Shown here one piece after another: positions 20,255-27,527 of a stretch of DNA of 28,421 nt (position 1 is the stretch's first letter; each line of letters begins with the position of its first letter). The notes under the pieces were generated by a model. It was not told the DNA's origin and did not search any database. It saw only the letters and a list, made by a program, of their open reading frames with translations. Origin of the DNA: a virus; the IMG/VR virus record IMGVR_UViG_3300032246_000582, positions 1 to 28,421 of that record; one strand, written 5' to 3'. The position numbers and the translations under genes were made by a program.

Positions 20255-20847
20255 ATATAATTCTCCAACCAGTTTTCAATAATATTTATTAATTCGTTGT
20301 AATTCTTAGGTTTTGGCGTAATAACAGCAGTACCCAAATCATATACGTAATCTTCATAGTTTACAACCTTATCAAAAATTACAGTGAGTTCTTCTAACTC
20401 GGTGTAATTTTTATGCATCCTTTTTAAACATCCTGCTAATCGAATCTTTTCTATTTTAATAATTTCATCAGCATACATGTCTAAATTCAACCGATCGTAT
20501 GTGTAAGTTTTTCTTATCTCGGCTAAATACACACTAGCTAATTGTGCTACTTTATCTTGCCGAACAATTTTAATATTATATGTTTCACGATTGTTGATTT
20601 TATCTAATAAAAATTTAGGATAGTTAATTAAATCCGCTGCATGAAATTTTATGACATATTCATTGGTAGATTGAATTAATTTTGAAAATTTATCAAACTC
20701 TGTTTTGTCTGGCGAATATGTTACATCATTATAACCAAGTATATTTAAATCGTTAGTTAGTTGCCTACAAATTACACTTGACCCGGATCTTGGTGGACCA
20801 ATGACCACTACTGGTAATTTTTTAACTTCATCTTTATTTACTATCAT
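20248..20847 (-). CDS. Small sulfotransferase-like P-loop protein
   Basis: 199 aa. The N-terminus VVVIGPPRSGSSVICRQL (residues 13-30) matches the 5'-phosphosulfate-binding loop of PAPS sulfotransferases (G-x-x-R-S-G-S/T). VRQDKVAQLASVYLAEI (95-111) matches the 3'-phosphate-binding motif, with Arg96 and Ser105, as in Stf0-like enzymes. It is shorter than most sulfotransferases (about 250-300 aa). It overlaps the genes on both sides. Next to a kinase-nucleotidyltransferase that resembles PAPS-making enzymes, a sulfation step is a testable idea. It could also be a nucleotide kinase-like P-loop protein. Confidence 0.6.
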   Translation of the reverse strand: MIVNKDEVKKLPVVVIGPPRSGSSVICRQLTNDLNILGYNDVTYSPDKTEFDKFSKLIQSTNEYVIKFHAADLINYPKFLLDKINNRETYNIKIVRQDKVAQLASVYLAEIRKTYTYDRLNLDMYADEIIKIEKIRLAGCLKRMHKNYTELEELTVIFDKVVNYEDYVYDLGTAVITPKPKNYNELINIIENWLENYIW

Positions 20848-21304
20848 TTTTTATATGTTCTGCTTCTGCTACCCGTTTGCGTAGACTGCTGCTACTAAAA
20901 CTGTGGTCACGACTATTGAATACTAATTCAATCTTACGCTTCTCACAGATTGCACGACCAGTAAAGTCTTTCTCCATGTACTCAACCCCTAGTATACGCA
21001 CATCTACGGGCAATGTCAATAAGATATCTTCCAAATCTTTTTCAGTATTATAAACAACGATTTCATCTACAAAACGTACAGCACTTAAACTGATTTGGCG
21101 TTCAACTATGCTTTGAATAGGTGCATTCTTTTCGGATCTATCCCATTGTGCGTTATTTTGTAATCCGGCAATGAGATAATCGCAATGATTCTTAGCTTCA
21201 CTAAGCATTGCGATATGTCCTGCATGTAATATATCAAATTGCGAGAATACAATACCAATCTTGAGACCCTGTAGTTTTAGTTCTTTGATTCTATTGAATA
21301 TCAT
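20834..21304 (-). CDS. Cytidylyltransferase-like nucleotidyltransferase
   Basis: 156 aa from the ATG at 21304, which overlaps the previous stop as ATGA; an upstream GTG at 21322 is less likely. The HxGH motif is clear in GIVFSQFDILHAGHIAMLSEAK (His27, His30), followed by ERQISLSAVRFVDEIVVY and the late SFSSSSLRKRV, equivalent to the ISTTxLR-type motif. This is the TagD/RfaE-C/PCYT group that joins CTP (or ATP) to phosphorylated alcohols or sugars. It lies between folE and the sulfotransferase-like gene. Its substrate may be made or used by the neighbouring kinase-nucleotidyltransferase. Confidence 0.8.
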   Translation of the reverse strand: MIFNRIKELKLQGLKIGIVFSQFDILHAGHIAMLSEAKNHCDYLIAGLQNNAQWDRSEKNAPIQSIVERQISLSAVRFVDEIVVYNTEKDLEDILLTLPVDVRILGVEYMEKDFTGRAICEKRKIELVFNSRDHSFSSSSLRKRVAEAEHIKNDSK

Positions 21305-21537
21305 TTTTTCAATACTCTCCACATCTTTGTTTTAGAATGTTCATTTAAGAATTCTTGTTCATCAGCATAAGTAGGAGCATCTGCTATGATTTCATCTAAT
21401 AACCATTTGATACGATGTAAATCTTGTTTAATCCCCCAAGTAGTGAATCCGTCATTATGATGAGAATGTAGTTCTACACCGGCCATATAAATTTGATGAT
21501 GAACACTATTGTAATCCATTGGTTTATGAAATCCCAT
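21301..21537 (-). CDS. Hypothetical His-rich protein, 78 aa
   Basis: Begins MGFHKPMDYNSVHHQIYMAG with six His in the first 27 residues (VHHQ, LHSHHND), possibly a metal site. A helical part follows (IKQDLHRIKWLLDEIIADAPTY, EQEFLNEHSKTKMWRVLKK). The start uses AGGAAAT contributed by the end of folE. No family recognised. Overlaps the next gene as ATGA. Confidence 0.65.
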   Translation of the reverse strand: MGFHKPMDYNSVHHQIYMAGVELHSHHNDGFTTWGIKQDLHRIKWLLDEIIADAPTYADEQEFLNEHSKTKMWRVLKK

Positions 21538-21539
21538 TA

Positions 21540-22211
21540 TTATTTCCTAGCTAATTGATAGAATTCTGCTCTTGCTGCTGGATCAGACTTAAATCCACCA
21601 CCTAGTTTACTTGTGACAGTGCTAGAACCAGTATCTTCCACACCGCGACTTTTTACACAATAATGTTGTGCGTCAATCATAACCGCAACATCTTCTGTTT
21701 CAAGGATATATTGCAATGCATGAAATACTTGTTCTGTCAATCGTTCTTGTATCTGTGGACGCTTACTAAAGTATTCTACAATACGATTGATTTTACTCAA
21801 TCCAAGAACCTTTTTATTGGGAACATATGCGACAGTAGCAAGACCATCAATCACTACAAAGTGATGTTCACAGTTACTTTGTACATTGATATTGCGTTCG
21901 CACACCATTTCATTGTATTTCATTTTGTTATCAACTGCTGTACATTTAGGGAATGCTTCATAATCAAGTCCCCAAAAGATTTCATTGACATACATTTTTG
22001 CTACACGCTTGGGTGTTTCCATTAAGCTATCATCATCTAAATCTAGACCTAAAACTTGCATGATATGACTGAAACTTTTTTCGATTTCTGCAATTTTGTC
22101 TTTACGATCCAATGATGTTTGGAATGTAGGAGTTTCAACTCCCACTTTAACCAAATGTTCGTGTACTTTTTGACCCAACTCTGGGTCTGTTTTTGTTTTA
22201 TTATAACTCAT
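21540..22211 (-). CDS. folE: GTP cyclohydrolase I
   Basis: 223 aa, standard length. Zinc and active-site residues are present: Cys114, His116 and His117 in QSNCEHHFV, and His183 and Cys185 in AQHYCVKSRGV. Other family blocks are METPKRVAKMYVNEIFWGL, GLSKINRIVEYFSKRPQIQERLT and TGSSTVTSKLGG. FolE opens GTP to dihydroneopterin triphosphate, the first step towards folate and 7-deazaguanines. With queD, queE and the DpdA-like gene nearby, the second route is the likely one here. The leader carries AAAGGAAGG before the ATG and an 11-bp stem-loop further upstream. Confidence 0.95.
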   Translation of the reverse strand: MSYNKTKTDPELGQKVHEHLVKVGVETPTFQTSLDRKDKIAEIEKSFSHIMQVLGLDLDDDSLMETPKRVAKMYVNEIFWGLDYEAFPKCTAVDNKMKYNEMVCERNINVQSNCEHHFVVIDGLATVAYVPNKKVLGLSKINRIVEYFSKRPQIQERLTEQVFHALQYILETEDVAVMIDAQHYCVKSRGVEDTGSSTVTSKLGGGFKSDPAARAEFYQLARK

Positions 22212-22246
22212 AGATAACCTTCCTTTGTGATGGTTTGTGTTTTGAA

Positions 22247-22274
22247 ATGTAAGCTACCGTTGTGTAGCTTACAT
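22247..22274 (-). other. 11-bp perfect stem-loop in the folE leader
   Basis: ATGTAAGCTAC (22247-22257) and GTAGCTTACAT (22264-22274) pair perfectly around a 6-base loop. On the minus strand no U-run follows, so it is not a standard terminator. A GATAAATA box (minus strand 22285-22278) lies just upstream. It may stabilise or process the folE mRNA, weakly terminate the preceding gene, or bind a regulator. Confidence 0.7.
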
Positions 22275-22290
22275 ATTTATTTATCACAGA

Positions 22291-22479
22291 TTAAGCCTTA
22301 GCTTCTTTTCTTGCTAATTTTTCAGCGGTAATTTCGTTACGGCGAGCCTTAACTGCTTTAGCAAGTTCACCCAATGCTTTGCGGGCACGTGTACCTGCTG
22401 CTGCATTGCCTTTGTTAAACTTGTCATTTTCAGCAGTGTATGCTGCCAATTGTGTTTCAATATCATTATGTGCGTTCAT
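22291..22479 (-). CDS. Small Hc1-like basic protein, 62 aa
   Basis: Starts MNAHNDIETQLAAYTAENDK and continues FNKGNAAAGTRARKALGELA, ending in Lys/Ala/Arg-rich helix (KAVKARRNEITAEKLARKEA). The KGNxAAGxRARKAL block is the signature of histone H1-like Hc1 family segments. It is basic, helical and probably binds nucleic acid or the nucleoid. The ATG overlaps the previous stop (ATGA). The call rests on one motif. Confidence 0.6.
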   Translation of the reverse strand: MNAHNDIETQLAAYTAENDKFNKGNAAAGTRARKALGELAKAVKARRNEITAEKLARKEAKA

Positions 22480-22742
22480 TTTTCGTTTTCCTTTGTAATA
22501 CGATTCTTTTTTCTATCCAGGTCATATTTTACTATTTCCTGTACTAATGTTGACTCATAATCCCATGTCATGGGATGATAAGTTCTAGGCTTGTTAACAT
22601 TATCCAGTGCGTCTTGAACGTCACTTTTTAATGCTTCATCATCCCATTCTATTGCCGTGCTACCGTCACCATAAGTATAAACAGTACAATGACTACCCTT
22701 AACAGTTTCAGTAGCCCACCAACATTTGCGATAATCTGTCAT
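22476..22742 (-). CDS. Hypothetical acidic protein, 88 aa
   Basis: Starts MTDYRKCWWATETVKGSHCT and contains VYTYGDGSTAIEWDDEALKS and TYHPMTWDYESTLVQEIV, ending with a charged tail DLDRKKNRITKENEK. No family recognised. One base separates it from the upstream glycosyltransferase stop. Coupled to the Hc1-like gene by ATGA. Confidence 0.65.
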   Translation of the reverse strand: MTDYRKCWWATETVKGSHCTVYTYGDGSTAIEWDDEALKSDVQDALDNVNKPRTYHPMTWDYESTLVQEIVKYDLDRKKNRITKENEK

Positions 22743-22743
22743 T

Positions 22744-23931
22744 TTAATATTTACTTTCTCTAGTATGTTTACGATAGTCTACGCCCATGCGTAACATAGA
22801 TTCGCCCTTGCCTTCAAGTATATCACAGATTCTATCAACTGTGCTATCGTTACGGTCACTTATCTTTCCCATGTTTTTATGAGGCTCTTGAAGTAGCCGG
22901 CGCAACTTACCAATAGCATTATCAATAGACCAAGGGATATACAAACGGTCAGGATCGTTAGCGAAAGTTTCAGGAAAACTACGATATGCAGGATACAACA
23001 CATTGCAGCCAAGAGCATCTGCTTCGCTGACCGTATTCGAAACCCAATCTTGTAAAGCGCAATTGAACACAACACGAGATTCATTAACAATATTGTAATA
23101 ATCATTCTTTTCTAAATCCTCATAGATGGTAAGTTTGCCTGCTGCTTGTAGATCACGGGTGCGTTGCATGTAACTTTCGCTATTGGATTTCAATTTGCCA
23201 CCACTACATACACAGAACTCAATACTATTTATAGGATGATTTGGATATTCTTTGTTGTACCATTGTTCAATGAGATCCATATAGAAGTCGGGTTGTTTCT
23301 CCTGATCCCAACGTGCAGAGAATACTACACGATTCTTTCGTTCATTAAATGGCTTGATACTTGCGACACGACCTTGTACTTCACTCTTGCCAAATGCTAA
23401 CCCACTGATATTGTAGATTGGGGCACGCCAACCTGCAATCTTCATGTGCATTACCATTTCTTCATTAGTAGCAAGTATGCCATCTACGAACGAGTCAACC
23501 ATCTTTTCATAATGCCCCATAAACTCTGACATGCCCCAAACATGTACAAAATCATCAGGATCAATAGACTGGGCAAGACAACGAACAAAAATCCTAGGAC
23601 GGAGAGTATCAGGGATTTGATTGAGTATATAAGGTAGGCTTTCGATACCGGGCTGAAACATGTCCTCAAAGTAGATAACATCTTCATTGTTTAATTCTCC
23701 TTGTTTCATCATACGAATTAGATTCATCAGTTGACTCATACCGTAGTATGTACGACCATGAGCATCTAATACTTGACCAGTTACAATAGCTTGATCATTA
23801 CTTAGTGTTTCTCCGGGTACTACAACATAGTTGATGCCTCTACGATCAAACACAGTAGTATTCCACTCTTGTAACTGTAGAGTATACCTTGCTTTATAGG
23901 GTTCAAGACCCATGTAATACAGTTTACGCAT
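22744..23931 (-). CDS. Glycosyltransferase-like protein (GT-B type)
   Basis: 395 aa from the ATG at 23931, which overlaps the previous stop (TAATG) and gives MRKLYYMGLEPYKARYTLQL; an ATG at 23955 is an alternative. The N-terminal domain has a Rossmann-like build. The C-terminal domain has RKNRVVFSARWDQEKQPDFYMDLIEQW, YEDLEKNDYYNIVNESRVVF and VSNTVSEADALGCNVLYPAYRSFPE, matching the donor-binding half of GT4-like glycosyltransferases with the Glu in SEADALG. It is placed between folE and the T-fold/DpdA genes, so base glycosylation is one option, though nothing in the sequence fixes the acceptor. Confidence 0.72.
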   Translation of the reverse strand: MRKLYYMGLEPYKARYTLQLQEWNTTVFDRRGINYVVVPGETLSNDQAIVTGQVLDAHGRTYYGMSQLMNLIRMMKQGELNNEDVIYFEDMFQPGIESLPYILNQIPDTLRPRIFVRCLAQSIDPDDFVHVWGMSEFMGHYEKMVDSFVDGILATNEEMVMHMKIAGWRAPIYNISGLAFGKSEVQGRVASIKPFNERKNRVVFSARWDQEKQPDFYMDLIEQWYNKEYPNHPINSIEFCVCSGGKLKSNSESYMQRTRDLQAAGKLTIYEDLEKNDYYNIVNESRVVFNCALQDWVSNTVSEADALGCNVLYPAYRSFPETFANDPDRLYIPWSIDNAIGKLRRLLQEPHKNMGKISDRNDSTVDRICDILEGKGESMLRMGVDYRKHTRESKY

Positions 23932-24137
23932 TATGGACGAGCGTTTTCCTGCCATTGATCTTTAGCAAACTTGCCTGTAGCAAATTTAGTATACTGACGA
24001 TATACATAACTCCGTTGATCATAGAGTTCTGCTTCATTGTACTTATAACCGTAATCCACACAGAATGTTAGATATTTCTCTAGGTCCTCAAAGATTTGAG
24101 TAACACGTGGGTTAGATTGAAAAGTTTGTTTTGCCAT
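23931..24137 (-). CDS. Hypothetical protein, 68 aa
   Basis: Starts MAKQTFQSNPRVTQIFEDLE after a good AAAGGAAATATAAA site. Tyr-rich (YLTFCVDYGYKYNEAELYDQRSYVYRQY) with a basic end (KFATGKFAKDQWQENARP). No family recognised. Its stop overlaps the glycosyltransferase start by one base. Confidence 0.65.
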   Translation of the reverse strand: MAKQTFQSNPRVTQIFEDLEKYLTFCVDYGYKYNEAELYDQRSYVYRQYTKFATGKFAKDQWQENARP

Positions 24138-24149
24138 TTTATATTTCCT

Positions 24150-24602
24150 TTAAATAGCGAGGTTACGATAAGGTTGAGTTCTATTATAAGAAATCGTAGC
24201 ACCATTCTCATTGTCCTCAGAGATAGTGATTTTGATATTACGATCTGGATACCGAGTTGAGATAACCTCATAAAGATTATCACTAATCATTTCACAACTT
24301 TTGTAATCCAATGCAAGAATGTTTTGAGAATATTGATTCTCTAACCATCTTTTGAATTGAATAAACTCAATATCTCTATCATTGTGAAACACTTCAATCG
24401 TCACTTCAAAGTGAAAGATGTGACGATGTGGAGTTGCTAGAAAGCTAACATCATACTCATCACCTGTTGCCAAGTTAGGGTCTGTTGCTGCTGCGGGGTA
24501 TTTATGAATACCCTCTTTTTGAAATCGTACAAAGATTGTACGAAATGCTTTATCTTTAATGCGTTGACGCTTTTCCATATCAGCTTGTTCTTGTTGATTC
24601 AT
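24150..24602 (-). CDS. Putative T-fold (PTPS/QueD-like) protein
   Basis: 150 aa. The block PHRHIFHFEVTIEVFHNDRD followed by IEFIQFKRWLENQY, then LDYKSCEMISDNLYEVI and ITISEDNENGATISY follows the order of PTPS/QueD T-fold enzymes: H-x-H (His59, His61), then the D/E-F-x-x-F/L-K strand, then a Glu in a C-E/T-A-E motif (Glu104), and a late Glu (Glu129). His33 could be the third zinc ligand. The catalytic Cys just before HxH is absent, and no DH pair is seen. It may be a divergent pterin or deazapurine enzyme. It lies two genes downstream of the DpdA-like gene. Fold call is moderate; activity is open. Confidence 0.5.
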   Translation of the reverse strand: MNQQEQADMEKRQRIKDKAFRTIFVRFQKEGIHKYPAAATDPNLATGDEYDVSFLATPHRHIFHFEVTIEVFHNDRDIEFIQFKRWLENQYSQNILALDYKSCEMISDNLYEVISTRYPDRNIKITISEDNENGATISYNRTQPYRNLAI

Positions 24603-24811
24603 TATCTATCATCCTCAAAGTTAACACGTTCGTGATCTTCTTCCCACTGAAGTTTTGTATATCTTCTTATCTCAGAGTATACATCATTTCTATCTATCAG
24701 CATAGCTTTAAGGGCGTCTACATTAAAGTTACTATCCTTTTCTGCCTTCAATATTTCTTTGTCAAGGTCTATAGCCCGTTGTTGTAGTTTAGCAATTCGT
24801 TGTCTATACAT
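24602..24811 (-). CDS. Hypothetical coiled-coil protein, 69 aa
   Basis: Starts MYRQRIAKLQQRAIDLDKEI; nearly all of the protein is charged heptad-like helix (KAEKDSNFNVDALKAMLIDR, DVYSEIRRYTKLQWEEDHER). Begins four bases after the stop of the DpdA-like gene and ends with TAATG into the T-fold gene. Probably a small partner or assembly protein; no family recognised. Confidence 0.65.
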   Translation of the reverse strand: MYRQRIAKLQQRAIDLDKEILKAEKDSNFNVDALKAMLIDRNDVYSEIRRYTKLQWEEDHERVNFEDDR

Positions 24812-24815
24812 ATTA

Positions 24816-26357
24816 TTACTCCAAAACTAATGACATAGCTTCATCGCTATCTTCTATTTCCTCAATTGGTTCTTCTTCTACCGTAAACAATTCTTCAAAC
24901 ATACTCATAGCATTAACAGTTTTCTTACCGCTAATGCCCTGACTACCTGATTGGAATTGTTTCCAATAACTACTGTGATAATCAATTAAATCTAATGATT
25001 CTTGTTTTGTTTTCTTACTAAAAATTTCATCAACAATGTTACCAAAGAAGTTATCACCTTCAAACTTGTGTACTAACATCTTGGGTACTACACCCGTTTC
25101 ATATTGACGATTAGCCTCTTGTACTGCATTCATATGCATCCAAACATTGTGACTTTGAATCAGTGTGTAGCTTAGTGTATCCCAACTTGTTTTAGTTTCT
25201 TTGCCATGCTGTCCTAGAAAACCTACACCACGATAACACAAGTCTTTCATAACTAATGCATCAGTTACCGGACTATCTGTAAACAATTTATGTATTCCAT
25301 CAGCTAGTACAGCATCACGATACTTACGATTGTCACTAGCATAGCTTTTCTTTTCAGCAGTCTTTTCCATACTATATGACCATTTTTTGTTGTGTTCAAT
25401 ATTTGTATTAAAATAAGCAAGACCTTTGGCAGCACTAAAGAATGGACTAGCACAGTCAAATGTAATCTGTAAACTTGGGTTATGATACTTGCGTACTGCT
25501 TTTTGAATATCAGTAAACAATACAGCATACTCTAAGATACTTGTGCCCAAGCAGTGAATCAAATCATGTTTACCTTCACGTAGTAATCCATCATGGATAA
25601 TACCAACTAATCTACGCAACATCAAGTGAATGTCAATCTTGTTCTGTCCCCCAAATGCCCAACCATTGAAATGATTATCTGGATAGATGTTTGGATCACA
25701 ATACTTTTTCATTTCTTCATACCAATCATCACTTTGAGTATGATTACGACCCTGCAACACATTTAAGAACTTACATTTCCCTGAGCGATTATTTATAAAA
25801 TATTCGTTGTTGATATGGGTAGCACTAATAGCTTCTTCAATAGTACTGATGCCATGTAAGCTATTACCATTCTTATCTTTCATTCCGAAAGTAGTTAATG
25901 ATTGACTTGGGATATCTAAACACATACCATAATCCATGTATGTGTCCATCCACTTTAATACTGCTTTGCGTTTTATCATGGCACGAGGACAGTTAGGATC
26001 CTTCCAGTCTGCTGGCCATTGCCCTTTTAGAATCTGAAAGCCACCACTATCACCCAACATGAATGTACCTTCTTCACGTTCACGTATGATAGATTCACTT
26101 GGATCATCAACTGTTGTATCTAAGTTCGCATGACCAGCACTATACAATCCCCACTTGTAGTAGTAAAGACCTTCTTTGCTGTTAAGAAAGTTTAGTTTCT
26201 CAACGTCACCATTGAACCCTGCAGGGATACGTGCTTGATCAAAGTAGTTTTGACCCTTGCGTTGCTTACCCAAGCCAGCAATATAGAAACTACTGACTGC
26301 GGGTAAAAACAATGCCCATTCAGGGTTATGCTTTTGTGATAGATTATCTTGTTTCAA
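24816..26357 (-). CDS. dpdA: DpdA-like DNA guanine transglycosylase (TGT superfamily)
   Basis: 513 aa. TGT hallmarks appear in order: MLGDSGGFQIL (Asp103), MCLDIPSQ (148), LNVLQGRNH (199-206), GWAFGGQ, HCLGTSILEYAVLFTDIQKAV and ITFDCASPF with the probable nucleophile Asp301. The CxCxxC-His zinc site of bacterial TGT is not present, which fits the DpdA branch that exchanges guanine in DNA for a 7-deazaguanine. The last about 60 residues are acidic. Translation appears to start at TTG 26357; no in-frame ATG occurs before residue 100. That TTG lies in a 14-bp palindrome. FolE, QueD and QueE in the same window supply the precursor. Confidence 0.88.
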   Translation of the reverse strand: MKQDNLSQKHNPEWALFLPAVSSFYIAGLGKQRKGQNYFDQARIPAGFNGDVEKLNFLNSKEGLYYYKWGLYSAGHANLDTTVDDPSESIIREREEGTFMLGDSGGFQILKGQWPADWKDPNCPRAMIKRKAVLKWMDTYMDYGMCLDIPSQSLTTFGMKDKNGNSLHGISTIEEAISATHINNEYFINNRSGKCKFLNVLQGRNHTQSDDWYEEMKKYCDPNIYPDNHFNGWAFGGQNKIDIHLMLRRLVGIIHDGLLREGKHDLIHCLGTSILEYAVLFTDIQKAVRKYHNPSLQITFDCASPFFSAAKGLAYFNTNIEHNKKWSYSMEKTAEKKSYASDNRKYRDAVLADGIHKLFTDSPVTDALVMKDLCYRGVGFLGQHGKETKTSWDTLSYTLIQSHNVWMHMNAVQEANRQYETGVVPKMLVHKFEGDNFFGNIVDEIFSKKTKQESLDLIDYHSSYWKQFQSGSQGISGKKTVNAMSMFEELFTVEEEPIEEIEDSDEAMSLVLE

Positions 26358-26721
26358 TTGAAACTTCTTTCTTAATCAAGGTCATGACCATTTGTATTTG
26401 GTCTTCTTTTTCTTTTATTTGCTCAAGTAAATTTTTGACAGTGGGATTGGCCGCAGCTAATAAATCAATTTCTATTTCTTCATCACGCTTCTTTTTAGCC
26501 CAATCAAGTATTGATTCTGCATCAGCACTTAGTGCTACATTAACATGTCCCATCTGTAGTGTTATCCAAGACATTCCGTCATATACTTCCATACTTTGAT
26601 TACTAGTATTGAATCTTAGATTACCAACACCTTGTGCCCCAACATAGTTATTAATGTAATTGGTAGCAGGACCACCAATTACATTTGTGTACTTACCGGA
26701 ACTAGAAATGTACTTTATCAT
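26344..26721 (-). CDS. Conserved phage protein, fibre-like N-terminus plus coiled coil, 125 aa
   Basis: Residues 1-about 55 contain YVGAQGVGNLRFNTSNQSMEVYDGMSWITL, a block common in phage fibre or spike chains. The rest is helical (ESILDWAKKKRDEEIEIDLL, NPTVKNLLEQIKEKEDQIQM). From memory, proteins of this two-part kind are common hypothetical proteins in T4-like aquatic phages. It is coupled to the clamp gene (ATGA) and overlaps the DpdA-like gene by 14 bases, so it is co-expressed with replication genes. Function unknown. Confidence 0.7.
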   Translation of the reverse strand: MIKYISSSGKYTNVIGGPATNYINNYVGAQGVGNLRFNTSNQSMEVYDGMSWITLQMGHVNVALSADAESILDWAKKKRDEEIEIDLLAAANPTVKNLLEQIKEKEDQIQMVMTLIKKEVSIETR

Positions 26722-27449
26722 TTCTTATTAGCTGGCAATAAGTAAACATATGTTGCGATACCACTATCAACTGTAATCTCAGTCGCACCTTGTTCGCTAA
26801 TCTTAACAGTCTTGTCACCAACTAAATCCATGATAGATAAGAATTCTTTAACGGGCCACTTGTGTGTACCAGCTAGTGTACCAGTTACTGGAGTGTTGAA
26901 CACAAAGTTTCCGCTGTGCGTTGACGCATCACCAAAGAATACTTTCAAATCACTACCATCAGTTTTGAACACAAAATGTTCTTCTTCGCTATTAGCTTGT
27001 GCTTGTTTCTTAAGACGTTGAATACCAGCAACTGTTGGCTCAAACTCAACATTCCACTTAGCACCCTTGAATGAAACACTTTTAACTTTCTCATCAACTA
27101 CGCTTTTAAGCATAAGACGATAATCGTTAATGAAGTCACCACTCTTTGTTTCAAAGTGAATAACTGAAGGCACATCTACACCATCACGTTGAGTACGAAC
27201 AACATTGATTTTAGATGTTTGATCATATTCATCAAACCCAATAATTGTTTTGAGTTTGTTCAAGTTAGGCATACCAAATACACCGATGAAATCGGCAATT
27301 GGGTCTTTGAATGTGCCACTGATGATAACACTTTTGTTTTCTGCTACTGCATTGATTGCGGTTACAGTATCTGTACCAGTGACCTTAATAAGTTCAATAG
27401 TACCAAGACCAAGAGTATGGTCAATTAAGTCTTTTAAATAATCTTTCAT
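26718..27449 (-). CDS. 45: DNA polymerase sliding clamp (T4 gp45-like)
   Basis: 243 aa, close to T4 gp45 (228 aa). The N-terminal part has SVIISGTFKDPIADFIGVFGMPNLNKLKTIIGF, typical of phage clamp proteins; later HFVFKTDGSDLKVFFGDAS and the last strands (TVKISEQGATEITVDSGIATYVYLLPA) fit a beta-rich clamp monomer. It would form the trimeric ring that tethers the polymerase and, in T4, also activates late transcription, which would agree with the late-type boxes on the plus strand. Start set by AAAGGAAACAAAATG; its own promoter is at 27492-27520. Confidence 0.85.
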   Translation of the reverse strand: MKDYLKDLIDHTLGLGTIELIKVTGTDTVTAINAVAENKSVIISGTFKDPIADFIGVFGMPNLNKLKTIIGFDEYDQTSKINVVRTQRDGVDVPSVIHFETKSGDFINDYRLMLKSVVDEKVKSVSFKGAKWNVEFEPTVAGIQRLKKQAQANSEEEHFVFKTDGSDLKVFFGDASTHSGNFVFNTPVTGTLAGTHKWPVKEFLSIMDLVGDKTVKISEQGATEITVDSGIATYVYLLPANKK

Positions 27450-27491
27450 TTTGTTTCCTTTGTTTAAAATATTTAGGAGTTCCTATCACGT

Positions 27492-27520
27492 ATTATAGTG
27501 GAATATATTGCGATAGTCAA
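27492..27520 (-). promoter_or_regulatory. Sigma70-like promoter TTGACT-N17-TATAAT
   Basis: Minus strand -35 at 27520-27515, 17-base spacer, perfect -10 at 27497-27492. It lies in the gap between the polymerase stop and the clamp gene, so the clamp and following genes can be transcribed independently of the polymerase. Confidence 0.88.
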
Positions 27521-27527
27521 CACCAGT

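Noticed and set aside
22247-22274. Rho-independent terminator or preQ1 riboswitch
   Set aside because: No U-run follows the stem, and I could not recognise the A-rich tail and pseudoknot pairing of a preQ1 aptamer.
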